DNA of 64,000 nucleotides. It comes from Acidobacteriaceae bacterium (GTDB taxonomy: Bacteria; Acidobacteriota; Terriglobia; Terriglobales; Acidobacteriaceae). Made by a program: the position numbers and the translations under genes. Below the pieces are notes generated by a model, which saw nothing but the letters and a program-made list of their open reading frames with translations, was not told the origin of the DNA and did no database searches. Position 1 is the stretch's first letter, and each line of letters begins with the position of its first letter. The stretch is taken from contig PMYL01000008.1 in the NCBI GenBank assembly GCA_003170825.1, positions 64,909 to 128,908 of the forward strand, in the 5' to 3' direction. This document shows, piece after piece, positions 16,642 through 25,038 of the stretch.

Positions 16642-17892
16642 CTACCGCGCCCCCACCAACTCCGAACTCTTCGCTCCTTGCCCGTAGTGGGTTTGGACGT
16701 AGTGGTCGAGGATATGCTTGAACTCGGCGACGATGGTGTCGCCGCGGAGGGTGGTGGAGAGCTTGCCGTCGATGTAGACCGGAGCCTTCGGGTCTTCAAA
16801 GGTGCCGGGGAGGCTGATGCCGAGGTTCGCATGCTTGGATTCGCCGGGTCCGTTGACGACGCAGCCCATGACCGCGACCTTCAGTTCTTCGGCGCCGGGG
16901 TACTGCTTGCGCCACTCGGGCATGGAGGCGCGGAGGTAGGTCTGGATCTGTTCGGCCAACTCCTGGAAGTAAGTGCTCGTCGTGCGTCCGCAACCGGGGC
17001 AACTGGTCACTTGCGGCATGAAGCTGCGGATGGAGAGGGATTGCAGAATCTGCTGCGCGGCCTGGACCTCTTCGGTGCGGTCGCCGCCGGGCCTGGGAGT
17101 GAGGCTGACGCGGATGGTGTCGCCGATGCCGGCAAGGAGCAGAGGAGCAAGGCCGGCGGTGGAGGCGATGAGGCCTTTTGCGCCCATGCCGGCTTCCGTG
17201 AGGCCGAGGTGGAGGGCGTAGTCGCAGCGGGCGGCAAGGTTGGTGTAGACGTCGATGAGGTCGCGGACGCCGGAGACCTTGGCGGAGAGGATGATCTGGT
17301 CGTGGCGCAGGCCGTAGCGCTCGGCGGCTTTGGCTGAGTCGAGAGCGCTGACGACCATGGCTTCCATCATCACGTCGCGAGCGGGCAGCGGGTCTGCAAG
17401 GCGGCTGTTCGCGTCCATCATGCGGGTGAGGAGGGCCTGATCGAGAGAGCCCCAGTTGACGCCGATGCGGACGGGCTTCTGGTTTTCGACGGCGCACTCG
17501 ACCATGACCTGAAAATTGTCGTTATCCTTCTTGCCGATGGACGCGTTGCCGGGGTTGATGCGGTATTTGGCGAGAGCGCGCGCCGTGGCGGGGAATTTTT
17601 TGAGCAGCAGGTGGCCGTTGTAGTGGAAGTCGCCCACGATGGGGACGTTGAGCCCGCGCTTGTCCAGGCCTTCCACGATGTGCGGAACGGCGGCGGCGGC
17701 GTCCTCGTTGTTGACCGTGACGCGGACGATCTCGGAGCCCGCAAGGGCCAGGGCTGCGACCTGCTCGATGGTGCCGGGGATGTCGGCCGTGTCGGTGTTG
17801 GTCATCGACTGGACGACGACCGGGACCTCCCAGCCGACGCGAACCTGCCCGATTTCGACCGTAGGTGTTTTCCTGCGCTGAATCTCCGCCAT
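16642..17892 (-). CDS. ispG: IspG, 4-hydroxy-3-methylbut-2-enyl diphosphate synthase
   Basis: A 416-residue GcpE/IspG protein, the [4Fe-4S] enzyme that converts MEcPP to HMBPP in the MEP isoprenoid pathway. The TIM-barrel start reads [14 protein letters not shown]. Cluster ligands are in [14 protein letters not shown] and in [10 protein letters not shown]. It supplies the isoprenoid precursors used by the squalene genes in this window, though it is not in the same operon. ATG 17892 begins directly before the conserved R(R/K)xTxxVxIG lead. It is transcribed away from the ABC exporter pair. Confidence 0.95.
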   Translation of the reverse strand: MAEIQRRKTPTVEIGQVRVGWEVPVVVQSMTNTDTADIPGTIEQVAALALAGSEIVRVTVNNEDAAAAVPHIVEGLDKRGLNVPIVGDFHYNGHLLLKKFPATARALAKYRINPGNASIGKKDNDNFQVMVECAVENQKPVRIGVNWGSLDQALLTRMMDANSRLADPLPARDVMMEAMVVSALDSAKAAERYGLRHDQIILSAKVSGVRDLIDVYTNLAARCDYALHLGLTEAGMGAKGLIASTAGLAPLLLAGIGDTIRVSLTPRPGGDRTEEVQAAQQILQSLSIRSFMPQVTSCPGCGRTTSTYFQELAEQIQTYLRASMPEWRKQYPGAEELKVAVMGCVVNGPGESKHANLGISLPGTFEDPKAPVYIDGKLSTTLRGDTIVAEFKHILDHYVQTHYGQGAKSSELVGAR

Positions 17893-17937
17893 CCTTCTAG
17901 TTTACCCGGAGTGCGGCGTACGGGAAACTCCCTCGAA

Positions 17938-17994
17938 TCCCACCCTAGCCGCAAGAAGTCGCCGCGGCGACACGCGGCGAGGGTGGGGCACCCA
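17938..17994. repeat. REP-like hairpin (CCCACCCT...AGGGTGGG)
   Basis: Palindromic element TCCCACCCTAGCCGC ... GCGGCGAGGGTGGGGCACCC in the ispG/ABC intergenic region. It has the same outer stem as the copies at 37511, 53998, 56466, 56598 and 56696, with a different centre. Confidence 0.7.
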
Positions 17995-18068
17995 GGTTGT
18001 GTTGCCCGGCTGAGGATCTTCGCGGATTCTTTAATGAGCTGACGGGAAGAATGCGGTAGTCTGGGGCG

Positions 18069-19076
18069 ATGAGGGATGGGACACAGAATAGTGTGCTGGC
18101 TCCGGGGACAGGAGTTGAAGGGAACGGCCCGTCGTTGCTGCTGCGCGGAGTGCGTAAGGCCTTTGCGGATGTGCAGGCGATGGATGGCCTGGACCTGGAA
18201 GTTGCGCGGGGAGAGTGCTTCGGGTTGCTGGGACCGAATGGCGCGGGCAAAACGACGACTATTGAAATTTGTGAGGGGCTGACCGCGCCCGATGACGGGA
18301 CGGTGGAAGTTCTGGGGCTGAACTGGCGGACGGGAGCCAAGGAGCTGCGGCAGCGCATCGGGATTCAACTGCAGGAGACGCAGTTTCCTGACAAGCTGAC
18401 GGTCGAGGAGACGCTGCGGCTGTTCCGGAGCTTCTTCAGGCGCGGAATTCCGGTGGAGGAGTCGATCAGGACGGCGCAATTGGAGGAGAAGCGAGGCGCG
18501 CGCGTGGGAGGACTGTCGGGCGGGCAGAAGCAGAGGCTGGCCATGGCGTGCGCGCTGGTGGGCGACCCTGAGCTGCTGTTTCTGGATGAGCCGACGACGG
18601 GACTCGATCCGCAGGCGCGGCGGCACTTGTGGGATGTGGTGGAAGGGTTGAAGCAGGCGGGACGGACGATCATTTTGACAACGCATTATATGGAAGAAGC
18701 GGAGCGGCTGTGCGACCGGGTGGCGATTATGGATCATGGGCGGGAGATTGCATTGGGGACTCCGCAGCAACTGATTGCCACGGTAGGCGGGGAGGACATT
18801 GTGGAGTTCGCCGTAAGCAGCGGTGAGGCGGGCGGCCATGCGACCGGTCACGCCGTGGTGGATGCGGGTCCGCTGAGGGCGATTCCAGGGGTGCAGTCGC
18901 ACCGCGTGGATGCGGGGCTGCACCAGCTTTCAGTGAGCGAGCTGCACAAGGCGGTGCCGCGCATCTTTGCCGCGCTGAAAGGCCAGGGGCTGCACCTGAG
19001 CGAGTTTCGCACCCACTCGGCGTCGCTTGAGGACGTGTTTGTGAAGCTCACGGGAAGGAATCTGCGCGATGAATAA
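18069..19076 (+). CDS. ABC-2 exporter ATP-binding protein
   Basis: A 335-residue ATPase of the DrrA/CcmA type. Walker A is GPNGAGKTTT (about residue 57), signature LSGGQKQRLAMA, Walker B LLFLDEPTTGLD, followed by an extended C-terminal domain of roughly 110 residues typical of ABC-2 drug/lipid exporters. It overlaps the permease gene by 8 bp. It uses ATP to drive the partner membrane protein at the inner membrane. The next gene cluster downstream is the RiPP island, but the GC content and spacing suggest this pair belongs to the core genome. Confidence 0.92.
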   Translation: MRDGTQNSVLAPGTGVEGNGPSLLLRGVRKAFADVQAMDGLDLEVARGECFGLLGPNGAGKTTTIEICEGLTAPDDGTVEVLGLNWRTGAKELRQRIGIQLQETQFPDKLTVEETLRLFRSFFRRGIPVEESIRTAQLEEKRGARVGGLSGGQKQRLAMACALVGDPELLFLDEPTTGLDPQARRHLWDVVEGLKQAGRTIILTTHYMEEAERLCDRVAIMDHGREIALGTPQQLIATVGGEDIVEFAVSSGEAGGHATGHAVVDAGPLRAIPGVQSHRVDAGLHQLSVSELHKAVPRIFAALKGQGLHLSEFRTHSASLEDVFVKLTGRNLRDE

Positions 19077-20100
19077 GCTGGAGCTGAGCAGCCTGTATCA
19101 ACTGACGATGGTGCGCTTCAAGCTGATTCTGCGCGAGCCGGAGGCGATTTTCTGGATCTTCATCTTTCCGATTCTGCTGGCGGTAGGGCTGGGCATCGCC
19201 TTTCGCAACCGGCCCGCGGATGTGCTGCAGGTGGGCGCGACCACGGCGCAACTGACGCAGGCGCTGGCCTCGGACAAGGGGCTGACCGCGGCGACGATGG
19301 ACGAGGCGGCCGGCACTCATGCATTGGCCACGGGAGGCATTCTGGTGCTTGCGATCCAGAGGCCGGACGGGGTGGCGTACAAGTACGACGACACCAATCC
19401 AGATGCGCGGACGGCGCGCATGGTGGCCGATCGGGCGATTCAGACGGCGGCGGGGCGGCGTGAGGCAGTGCGCGCTGAGAACGAGCTGGTGCACGAGACG
19501 GGGGCGCGGTATATCGACTTTGTGGTCCCGGGCCTGCTGGGAATGAACCTGATGGGGTCGGCGATGTGGGGGCTGGGCTTTGCGATTGTGGAGGCCCGGC
19601 AGAAGAAGCTGCTGAAGCGGCTGGTAGCATCGCCGATGCCGCGCTGGCAGTATCTGGCGTCGTTTCTGCTGTCGCGGCTGGCCATGCTGGTCATCGAGGT
19701 TGCGGCGTTTCTGGGGTTTGCGCGGCTGGTCTTTGGAGTGCCGTTTCGCGGGTCGCTGGTTGAGCTGGGATTCCTGTGCCTGCTGACTTCGCTGGCCTTT
19801 TCAGCGCTGGGGCTGCTGGTGTCATCGCGGGCCAGGACGATGGAAGCTGCCTCGGGGCTGATGAATCTGGTAATGCTCCCGATGTGGATATTGTCAGGAG
19901 TGTTCTTTTCGGCGACGCGGTTTCCAGCGATGATTCAGCCGGTGGTGCGGGCACTGCCGCTGACGGCGGCCATCGATGCACTGCGAGGAAATATGCTGCA
20001 AGGAATGAACCTGGGGCAGATGATTGCTCCGGTGGGGATTCTGCTGGCGTGGTTCGTGGCGCCGTTTGCGGTTTCTCTGCGCATCTTCCGGTGGAGATAG
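19069..20100 (+). CDS. ABC-2 type permease
   Basis: A 343-residue permease. One helix near the N-terminus (AIFWIFIFPILLAVGLGIAF) is followed by an extracytoplasmic domain of about 130 residues and then five helices (VVPGLLGMNLMGSAMWGLGF, LLSRLAMLVIEVAAFLGFAR, LGFLCLLTSLAFSALGLLVS, ASGLMNLVMLPMWILSGVFF, MIAPVGILLAWFVAPFAVSL). This is the ABC2_membrane layout. It partners with the ATPase it overlaps. Substrate unknown; exporters of this type move drugs, lipids or polysaccharide precursors. Confidence 0.9.
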   Translation: MNKLELSSLYQLTMVRFKLILREPEAIFWIFIFPILLAVGLGIAFRNRPADVLQVGATTAQLTQALASDKGLTAATMDEAAGTHALATGGILVLAIQRPDGVAYKYDDTNPDARTARMVADRAIQTAAGRREAVRAENELVHETGARYIDFVVPGLLGMNLMGSAMWGLGFAIVEARQKKLLKRLVASPMPRWQYLASFLLSRLAMLVIEVAAFLGFARLVFGVPFRGSLVELGFLCLLTSLAFSALGLLVSSRARTMEAASGLMNLVMLPMWILSGVFFSATRFPAMIQPVVRALPLTAAIDALRGNMLQGMNLGQMIAPVGILLAWFVAPFAVSLRIFRWR

Positions 20101-20165
20101 GGGCTTGTGCGGTGGAATATGCGATGGCCGCGATGCGTGCACGTCGTGCTCGCCTGATGCTACGC

Positions 20166-20396
20166 TTGACGAAGCGATAAGTGTTCCCACGGTTAGTGAT
20201 CGAACAGCCGTACACGAGGTTTCAGACTTGGGCAGGGCGAAGAACAAGAGGATAGTATTGCTGCTCGGCAAGGAAGTTGCGATAGGCAAGCAGACGTGTA
20301 TCTGTGCGTCGAGAGGCAGGAGCGTTCGCCGGGTGGCGGAAGATCGAACCGCAGGAGTTAGAGCGTTTCTGTCGTTTTTTCGGCATTGCTGGCGGC
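20166..20396 (+). repeat. Copy 1 of a diverged 231-bp direct repeat flanking the precursor gene
   Basis: Matches 21758-21988 in the same orientation, about four bases in five by eye over the last 150 bp, with a 1-bp indel. Shared landmarks are TTGACGA, GTTCCC, GTACACG, CTTGGGC, GGGCGAAGAA, GCAGGAGCGTTCG, GAAGATCGAAC and GCAGGAGTTAGAGCG. It covers the upstream region and possible 5' end of the B2-like gene. No reading frame is clearly favoured across both copies. Confidence 0.75.
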
Positions 20397-20812
20397 GGGG
20401 AACCTACGTCGAGCGCACTATAAGGCAATCAGCGAGCTTCGAAGAAATGTTGTTGTGCATGTCCCCTTTGGCTGCCGATACCTGTCACCTGGCAGAGAAG
20501 ATGCCAGACGGCTGGATCGCCAGGACTGGTGAATACTGCGCCTATTTCTTCCCGAGGATGTGGCGGAGACGATGTCTGTTCCGGAGCCTGCTTGTCTTGG
20601 ATTGGGCGCGCCGGTCCGGAATAAGTCCTACCCTGAACGTGGGCATGCAGCTCGGCCCGGATCGTGACCAGGGGCACTGCTGGCTTTCAATTGGGGATAG
20701 ACCATTCTGCGAATCGGCAGGCTGGCCGAGGCAGTACGGCATTCTGTTTCACCGCGGCAATGATGTGCAGTACTGGACCAGCTTAATCCCCGATGCGCAA
20801 GACAGCGTGTAA
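20333..20812 (+). CDS. Lasso-B2-like transglutaminase-fold peptidase
   Basis: The C-terminal half matches the lasso peptide B2 / Transglut_core3 (PF13471) leader-peptidase pattern. It has the catalytic Cys in RRCLFRSLLVLDWARRSGI, then GISPTLNVGMQLG, the His in DQGHCWLSIGD and the Asp two residues further in GDRPF, giving the Cys-His-Asp triad. B2 proteins cut the leader from a precursor delivered by the B1/PqqD-like protein, whose gene is 315 bp downstream here. The N-terminus is uncertain: GTG 20333 gives 159 residues, TTG 20258 gives 184, and ATG 20445 would give about 122. The first two lie within the 231-bp repeat. Composition is less GC-rich than in upstream genes. Confidence 0.72.
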   Translation: MAEDRTAGVRAFLSFFRHCWRRGTYVERTIRQSASFEEMLLCMSPLAADTCHLAEKMPDGWIARTGEYCAYFFPRMWRRRCLFRSLLVLDWARRSGISPTLNVGMQLGPDRDQGHCWLSIGDRPFCESAGWPRQYGILFHRGNDVQYWTSLIPDAQDSV

Positions 20813-20870
20813 CGTCCCCGCTTTGCCCTCGTCATTTTCGCTTTCCTTTCGCTATCAGAGCAGCTTGCTA

Positions 20871-20993
20871 GGGTCTGTCGGGAATAGATTTCCTATTCTT
20901 TAGAATCAACATCTTGTGAATACGACGCTTTACGTAGGTTATTGATTTTAAACAGCCTAACTTGGTAACAAGGCCAATCTCCGACAGACTACC
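20871..20993. mobile_element. MITE-like element with GTCTGTCGG terminal inverted repeats
   Basis: A 123-bp AT-rich stretch bounded by GGGTCTGTCGGGA and the inverted TCCGACAGACTACC. It has no coding capacity of its own. The ends resemble those of IS5-like elements, so it may be a non-autonomous derivative or a leftover end. It separates the B2-like gene from the PqqD-like gene. Confidence 0.45.
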
Positions 20994-21127
20994 AGGGATA
21001 CGTTTTGCGCGGGCAAGGTCAGTGTGAAAACAAAGCAGCAAACCCGGCATACGTGATGGACATCACAGACGCGCCATCCCGCCCGGACACAACCTCATGT
21101 CTGTGTCGTGGTTTATTGGGGGTCATT

Positions 21128-21475
21128 ATGGAAACAACGCTGGCCAAAACGGGAATTCCGGGAGAGGACATTCCCGCCTTTGACAACGCCCACAACCACG
21201 CGAAATCACAGGTTAGCGCGAATGTTACTTGGAAGAACCTGGGAAATAGCCTGGTTCTGCTGAACTTGGTGGATTCAACCTATTACGTCTTGAACGAGAC
21301 CGCGTCGTCGTTCTTCCGAGGGGTACTTGACGGCAGAACAGACCAGCAGATCGCCGAGAGACTCGTTGAGGAATACGAGTGCTCTATTGTTCAAGCCTTT
21401 GCCGACGTTGAAGAAACACGTGATTATCTGACAAAAGAAGGTGTGCTCAAGGGCGCAGAACAGACGCTGCCTTAG
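21128..21475 (+). CDS. PqqD/B1-like RiPP recognition protein
   Basis: A 115-residue protein of the PqqD family (PF05402), the winged-helix RiPP recognition element. After about 30 charged residues it has the family core: NVTWKNLGNSLVLLNLVDST, then YYVLNETASSFF, LDGRTDQQIAERLVEEYE and AFADVEETRDYLTKEGVL. Such proteins bind leader peptides and hand them to a peptidase or radical SAM enzyme. ATG 21128 is preceded by TTGGGGGT. The ORF is open further upstream but the added residues look non-coding. The precursor gene begins 60 bp downstream, and a B2-like peptidase gene lies upstream, together resembling a split lasso B1/B2 pair. Confidence 0.85.
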   Translation: METTLAKTGIPGEDIPAFDNAHNHAKSQVSANVTWKNLGNSLVLLNLVDSTYYVLNETASSFFRGVLDGRTDQQIAERLVEEYECSIVQAFADVEETRDYLTKEGVLKGAEQTLP

Positions 21476-21535
21476 GCGGGCATTGTCCGCAAGAGCGTGA
21501 CTAAGTCGATTAGCCAATTTGGAGGGAAGTGAACA

Positions 21536-21715
21536 ATGGAAAACGAAATCAAGTCAATGGAAAATGAAAACAACGATGTTGTGCTGAAGAGGAAAGCTTA
21601 CGTGAAGCCCACAGTGGTCAAGCACGCGGCCGCTACACAGGTAGTGGGCTCGGCCGGCGGTTGTAACTCCTATTCTGCAACGGGCTGCTTGGTCGCTAAC
21701 CAGTACTACTACTAA
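21536..21715 (+). CDS. RiPP precursor peptide (59 residues)
   Basis: Short gene with a strong GGAGGG box 9 bp before ATG 21536. The leader is charged (MENEIKSMENENND...LKRK) and carries a Tyr-x2-Pro-x-Val element at residues 22-27 (AYVKPTVV), the same spacing as the YxxPxL motif that lasso B1/RRE proteins recognise. It passes through AAATQVV to a Gly-rich, Cys-containing C-terminus: GSAGGCNSYSATGC starting at residue 38, with Cys43 and Cys51, then LVANQ and three terminal Tyr. The likely core has no Asp or Glu, so the lasso macrolactam cannot form. Cys and Tyr are plausible targets for the radical SAM enzymes downstream. Position between the PqqD-like and kinase-like genes supports the call. 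Confidence 0.78.
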   Translation: MENEIKSMENENNDVVLKRKAYVKPTVVKHAAATQVVGSAGGCNSYSATGCLVANQYYY

Positions 21716-21757
21716 GACAGCAGTCGGGCGGAGCCGGGCTGCGGCGTGCACGAACGA

Positions 21758-21988
21758 TTGACGAGGTGGCAAGCGTTCCCCTAGTAAGTGTCTTACAGCT
21801 TGTACACGGGCGCTACAGCCTTGGGCCGGGCGAAGAACCAGAAGATGTGCTTGCCGCTCAGCAAGAAAGGTGCGATCGGCAAGCGGAGGTGTGTCTATAC
21901 ATTGAGAAGCAGGAGCGTTCGCAAGCTGGTGGAAGATCGAACAGCAGGAGTTAGAGCGGTTCTGTCGTTCTTTCGGCGTTGCTGGCGA
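21758..21988 (+). repeat. Copy 2 of the 231-bp direct repeat
   Basis: Begins 43 bp after the precursor stop and matches 20166-20396. In the frame that corresponds to the B2-like gene it reads VEDRTAGVRAVLSFFRRCWR, close to that gene's VRRVAEDRTAGVRAFLSFFR, then diverges and stops at 22103. So it looks like a duplicated, truncated B2 5' region. The remaining bases to 22158 hold no recognisable gene. Confidence 0.75.
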
Positions 21989-22158
21989 CGCGCGGCCTCT
22001 CCGGGCTGCGGCGCGTCGTCGCTTCTCAGAGCGTACAGAACTCCAATCCTGCGAGTTTCAAGTGAAGGCGCCGCCATGTATAAGGTCAAAGGAGTTTTCG
22101 CGTGATTCGTTGAATGGTGGGGTATTCGGATCGATCCTCGTTCGGAAAGAGAGAAACA

Positions 22159-23361
22159 ATGTTACCAATTCCTGAAAGTGCCTGCGATCCGGTTGGCCTA
22201 TGGCTCAAGGCCAGGCCGGACGGTGGGCAGGAGGGATATTGGCATTCAATGCGCTTCACATTCGCCGGGGCGCCGGTCTTGGTGAGCTCCAAATCCGCGG
22301 ATGTGATTTCCTTTCTTCGGCGTCAAATCAGAGCGTATTACCCGGATAACGCTTCAGTGGCCGATCAGCGAAAACAATGCCGAGTTGAGATAAACGTGAT
22401 CGACCGCAGGCAGGATCAGCAGATCATTATGGCGATTGGAGAGGGGGCGTCGATGAAGCAGGGGCTGAGTTTGCCTCCTCCATGCGAGACGATTTTCTCC
22501 GATCAGTTCGTGCACATGCGGTGGGACGGAGTCGAAACCTTTTGGCGACCCTTTGACCTGTTGGCGTCAGTGAGGTTTTCAACCACAACCGATGTGCGCC
22601 TGCTGGTTGCCACGCAGGCCGCCCGTCGTAGCAAGCTAGCTGCGCGCAAGGGCCGGTTGCGCGCCAAAGTGATCAAGGCGACTCTACCTTCGGGCCCGGT
22701 GCAGTTCAAACTCAACACGCTTGACGGGCGGTATTTTCCCTTGGAGGAGATTGCCGATTTGGTGAGGGTGATGACCGTGCGGGCTCAGGGGCACTTTTGC
22801 CTGCACGCGGCTACATTAGCCTTACGCGACCGGGGCGTACTCCTCATGGGCCCTAGCGGTTGCGGCAAAACAACAACTGCTTTGTCGTTGTTGCGCGGTG
22901 GCTACGAACTGCTCGGCGATGAGCATTCTGTGCTGAATGCAAGTGAGGAGGGCATTCAAGTGACCGGGTTTAAAAGTGCGCCACGGGTCGTGGGGAAAGC
23001 GCCAAAAACCCTCGTAGAGTTGGAGCTGACTTTGCAATCCACCAGCAAAAGCAAGAATAGAATTGCGCTTCCGAAGTCGACACCCTTGAGGCAGAACCCA
23101 TGGTTGCGGCCGGCTCTGATGCTTTTCCTGCAGATTGGGCCAGGTGTTAGCGAACATGTGGTAAGCCCGCTGTCAATGGAGGAAGCGTTCGTCCGAGTCA
23201 CAGGCCAGGTGCTGGATCCTACGAATGTTTTCCGAAAGGCGGAGCAGACCCAGGCAATCATCAGGTTAATCGAGCAGTGCCGGGCCTATCAACTGGTTCT
23301 GGGCAAGAACCTGGCGTCCCTGCCGGAGCTTGTTAGTAGCCTCATGGAGTCTGCCCTATGA
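22159..23361 (+). CDS. HPr-kinase-related protein of a RiPP cluster
   Basis: A 400-residue protein whose C-terminal half carries an HprK-like P-loop: HAATLALRDRGVLLMGPSGC then GKTTTALSLLRGG (Walker A about residues 234-242), and YELLGDEHSVL as a Walker B-like strand. HprK-related kinases of this kind accompany PqqD-like proteins and PF14907 nucleotidyltransferases in peptide clusters, and relatives phosphorylate a Ser in some lasso peptides. Here the precursor has Ser39, Ser45 and Ser47 as possible targets; that is inference. The N-terminal 200 residues show no motif I recognise. ATG 22159 is chosen over the upstream frame because of the AAGAGAGAAAC before it. The stop overlaps the next gene as ATGA. 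Confidence 0.78.
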   Translation: MLPIPESACDPVGLWLKARPDGGQEGYWHSMRFTFAGAPVLVSSKSADVISFLRRQIRAYYPDNASVADQRKQCRVEINVIDRRQDQQIIMAIGEGASMKQGLSLPPPCETIFSDQFVHMRWDGVETFWRPFDLLASVRFSTTTDVRLLVATQAARRSKLAARKGRLRAKVIKATLPSGPVQFKLNTLDGRYFPLEEIADLVRVMTVRAQGHFCLHAATLALRDRGVLLMGPSGCGKTTTALSLLRGGYELLGDEHSVLNASEEGIQVTGFKSAPRVVGKAPKTLVELELTLQSTSKSKNRIALPKSTPLRQNPWLRPALMLFLQIGPGVSEHVVSPLSMEEAFVRVTGQVLDPTNVFRKAEQTQAIIRLIEQCRAYQLVLGKNLASLPELVSSLMESAL

Positions 23362-24812
23362 GATTGGAATTGGCCAAAGCGTGCCTGGAGGATGCGCTCG
23401 AGGCAACGCGCAAAGCGGGCGTGGTGTTGCTGACGGAAGAGGAGTCGCCGGAAGCAGATTTCCTGCTGATCATGAGCATGGCCGATGTTAGCGAGGCGGT
23501 ATGGCAGACTGCGCGCAATGTGCTGATCCATCGTTATCCATGGTTAGCCCTTGAACCTTCTTTTGTACGGCCTGTACCAGATTCCGCTCTGGTCAGTTGG
23601 CAGGGCAACGCTTGGGCGTGCCTGCGCCGCGGGATAAAACTTGTGATTCGCGAGGCCGAGTCGAATCCGCATCTTCTGAAGCGATTTTTGACGATACCAG
23701 GAGTGATCCCGGACGTAATCGAGGAGTTGCAAGATTGTGGCCAAGGTGCTCTAGCCTTGGAAATGGCGAATCTGGCCGGTCACAGTTCTGCGAGTCCTCT
23801 CACGGGGAGGGAGATCCTCATGGCCCCCACGTATCGGTGCAATCTGACCTGCAGCTACTGTTATGCAAAGGGTTTTTCCAAGGGTTTTCCGGCAGACATG
23901 TCACTGGAGGATTTGACGATTGCCCTCTCCTGGGCAGCGGCACAGGGCGTTGACTGCATTTCGCTTTGTGGTGGTGAGCCCACCACCTACTCGCATTTCC
24001 CGCAGCTTTTGCAAATGGCGAAAAGCCGTGGGATGTCCGTGCGCCTAACTAGCAACTGCCTGTATCCCGTTAGCCTACAAGAATATATCGTGACACCGGC
24101 GATCCGCGAACTGGTGGCGCATTACGACCAGGAACGAATGGAAGCGTCTCAATCTGCCGCTGAGGTTTTTGAGAAGAATCTGCAGGCCGCCCAAGCGGGG
24201 GGGGTGCAGATGATGATTCGATACACTTTGACGGAACAAAGCGGTCCCGCAGAGTGGGGCGCGATAATTGACTTGGCCCATCGGCTTTCGATCCAGCAGA
24301 TTAATTATGGCCTGGCCTTCAGGGGAGCAGAAGGCGCGAATGCTTACTTCAAGAGTCGGGACGCAGTCGGGGCCGTCGGCGGGCGACTGGAAGACCTACT
24401 AACCGGGTTCTACAGCGATGCTGCGAACAGCGGGCTCCGTTTGCATCTGAGCAAGCCATTCCCGCTGTGCGCCCTGAGGCCTGAATCCCTGCGGCGGATC
24501 TTTTCCAATGGAACTATCCGCTCGGCATGCGCGGTATTTCGCGATGGCTTCTCGCGCAATTTGACGATTAATCCGGATCTAAGTACCTTCCCGTGCAACG
24601 GAATTGCTGTACGCGGTCCTAAGATAACGGAATTCTCAAGCTTCGCAGACGCTGGCCGGCATAACACCCAGCTCATCCGCGACCTCATGTTGCGGCCATA
24701 TGCCGAGGAATGCACGCGTTGTGCGTTATGGTATCGCGGCTTCTGTCAAGGAGCTTGTCTGGCGGAACACTTCTGGATGTCGCGTGAGGAGAAGAAGGGC
24801 CAGGAAGCGTAG
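23358..24812 (+). CDS. Radical SAM peptide maturase 1 with N-terminal extension
   Basis: A 484-residue radical SAM enzyme. The first 150 residues are an extension without a recognised motif, possibly a peptide-binding region. The core begins at REILMAPTYRCNLTCSYCYA with Cys161, Cys165 and Cys168 as [4Fe-4S] ligands, followed by the SAM-binding ISLCGGEPTTYSHFP. The C-terminus has CAVFRDGFSRNLTINPDLSTF then PCNG, and CTRCALWYRGFCQGAC, a Cys-rich SPASM/twitch-like region for auxiliary clusters. ATG overlaps the kinase-like stop (ATGA), so the two are translationally coupled. It probably acts on the adjacent precursor, for example by crosslinking Cys or Tyr; the chemistry is not determinable from sequence. 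Confidence 0.85.
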   Translation: MRLELAKACLEDALEATRKAGVVLLTEEESPEADFLLIMSMADVSEAVWQTARNVLIHRYPWLALEPSFVRPVPDSALVSWQGNAWACLRRGIKLVIREAESNPHLLKRFLTIPGVIPDVIEELQDCGQGALALEMANLAGHSSASPLTGREILMAPTYRCNLTCSYCYAKGFSKGFPADMSLEDLTIALSWAAAQGVDCISLCGGEPTTYSHFPQLLQMAKSRGMSVRLTSNCLYPVSLQEYIVTPAIRELVAHYDQERMEASQSAAEVFEKNLQAAQAGGVQMMIRYTLTEQSGPAEWGAIIDLAHRLSIQQINYGLAFRGAEGANAYFKSRDAVGAVGGRLEDLLTGFYSDAANSGLRLHLSKPFPLCALRPESLRRIFSNGTIRSACAVFRDGFSRNLTINPDLSTFPCNGIAVRGPKITEFSSFADAGRHNTQLIRDLMLRPYAEECTRCALWYRGFCQGACLAEHFWMSREEKKGQEA

Positions 24813-24819
24813 AGGTAAC

Positions 24820-25020
24820 ATGGGCGAAAAGCGGCGTTTGACAATTATGTTGTCCAGAGGTTTGGGGATATCCAGCGATGCGGTGCATTCGCACGGGCCG
24901 GTGCCCGTTCTGTGCAAATACTTCGCGGCTGCGCCAGTGCAAACTGCGTTTGTGCATGGAGAAGATGCCGCCGCAAACGGTGGTCGAAACGGTAATGGCA
25001 TCCTTGGAAGTGTCAGTTAG
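24820..25020 (+). CDS. Small ORF between two radical SAM genes
   Basis: A 66-codon ORF starting at ATG 24820 with an AGAGG box just before it, ending 18 bp before the next radical SAM start, whose own GGAGGAGG box follows directly. The product is Gly/Ala/Asn-rich toward its C-terminus (GEDAAANGGRNGNG) with a single Cys at about residue 34. It fills the space between two co-directional genes exactly, which is why it is listed, but has no homologue I recognise. It might be a second precursor peptide or just open by chance. The shadow frame of the previous gene also passes through this region. Confidence 0.35.
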   Translation: MGEKRRLTIMLSRGLGISSDAVHSHGPVPVLCKYFAAAPVQTAFVHGEDAAANGGRNGNGILGSVS

Positions 25021-25038
25021 TCTTCAGGAGGAGGCAAA

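Noticed and set aside
20166..20330. Reading the first 231-bp repeat as the N-terminus of an asparagine-synthetase-like lasso cyclase
   Set aside because: None of the three frames shows an Asn-synthetase motif (no glutaminase Cys2 region or SGGxDS P-loop), so the cyclase is really missing here.
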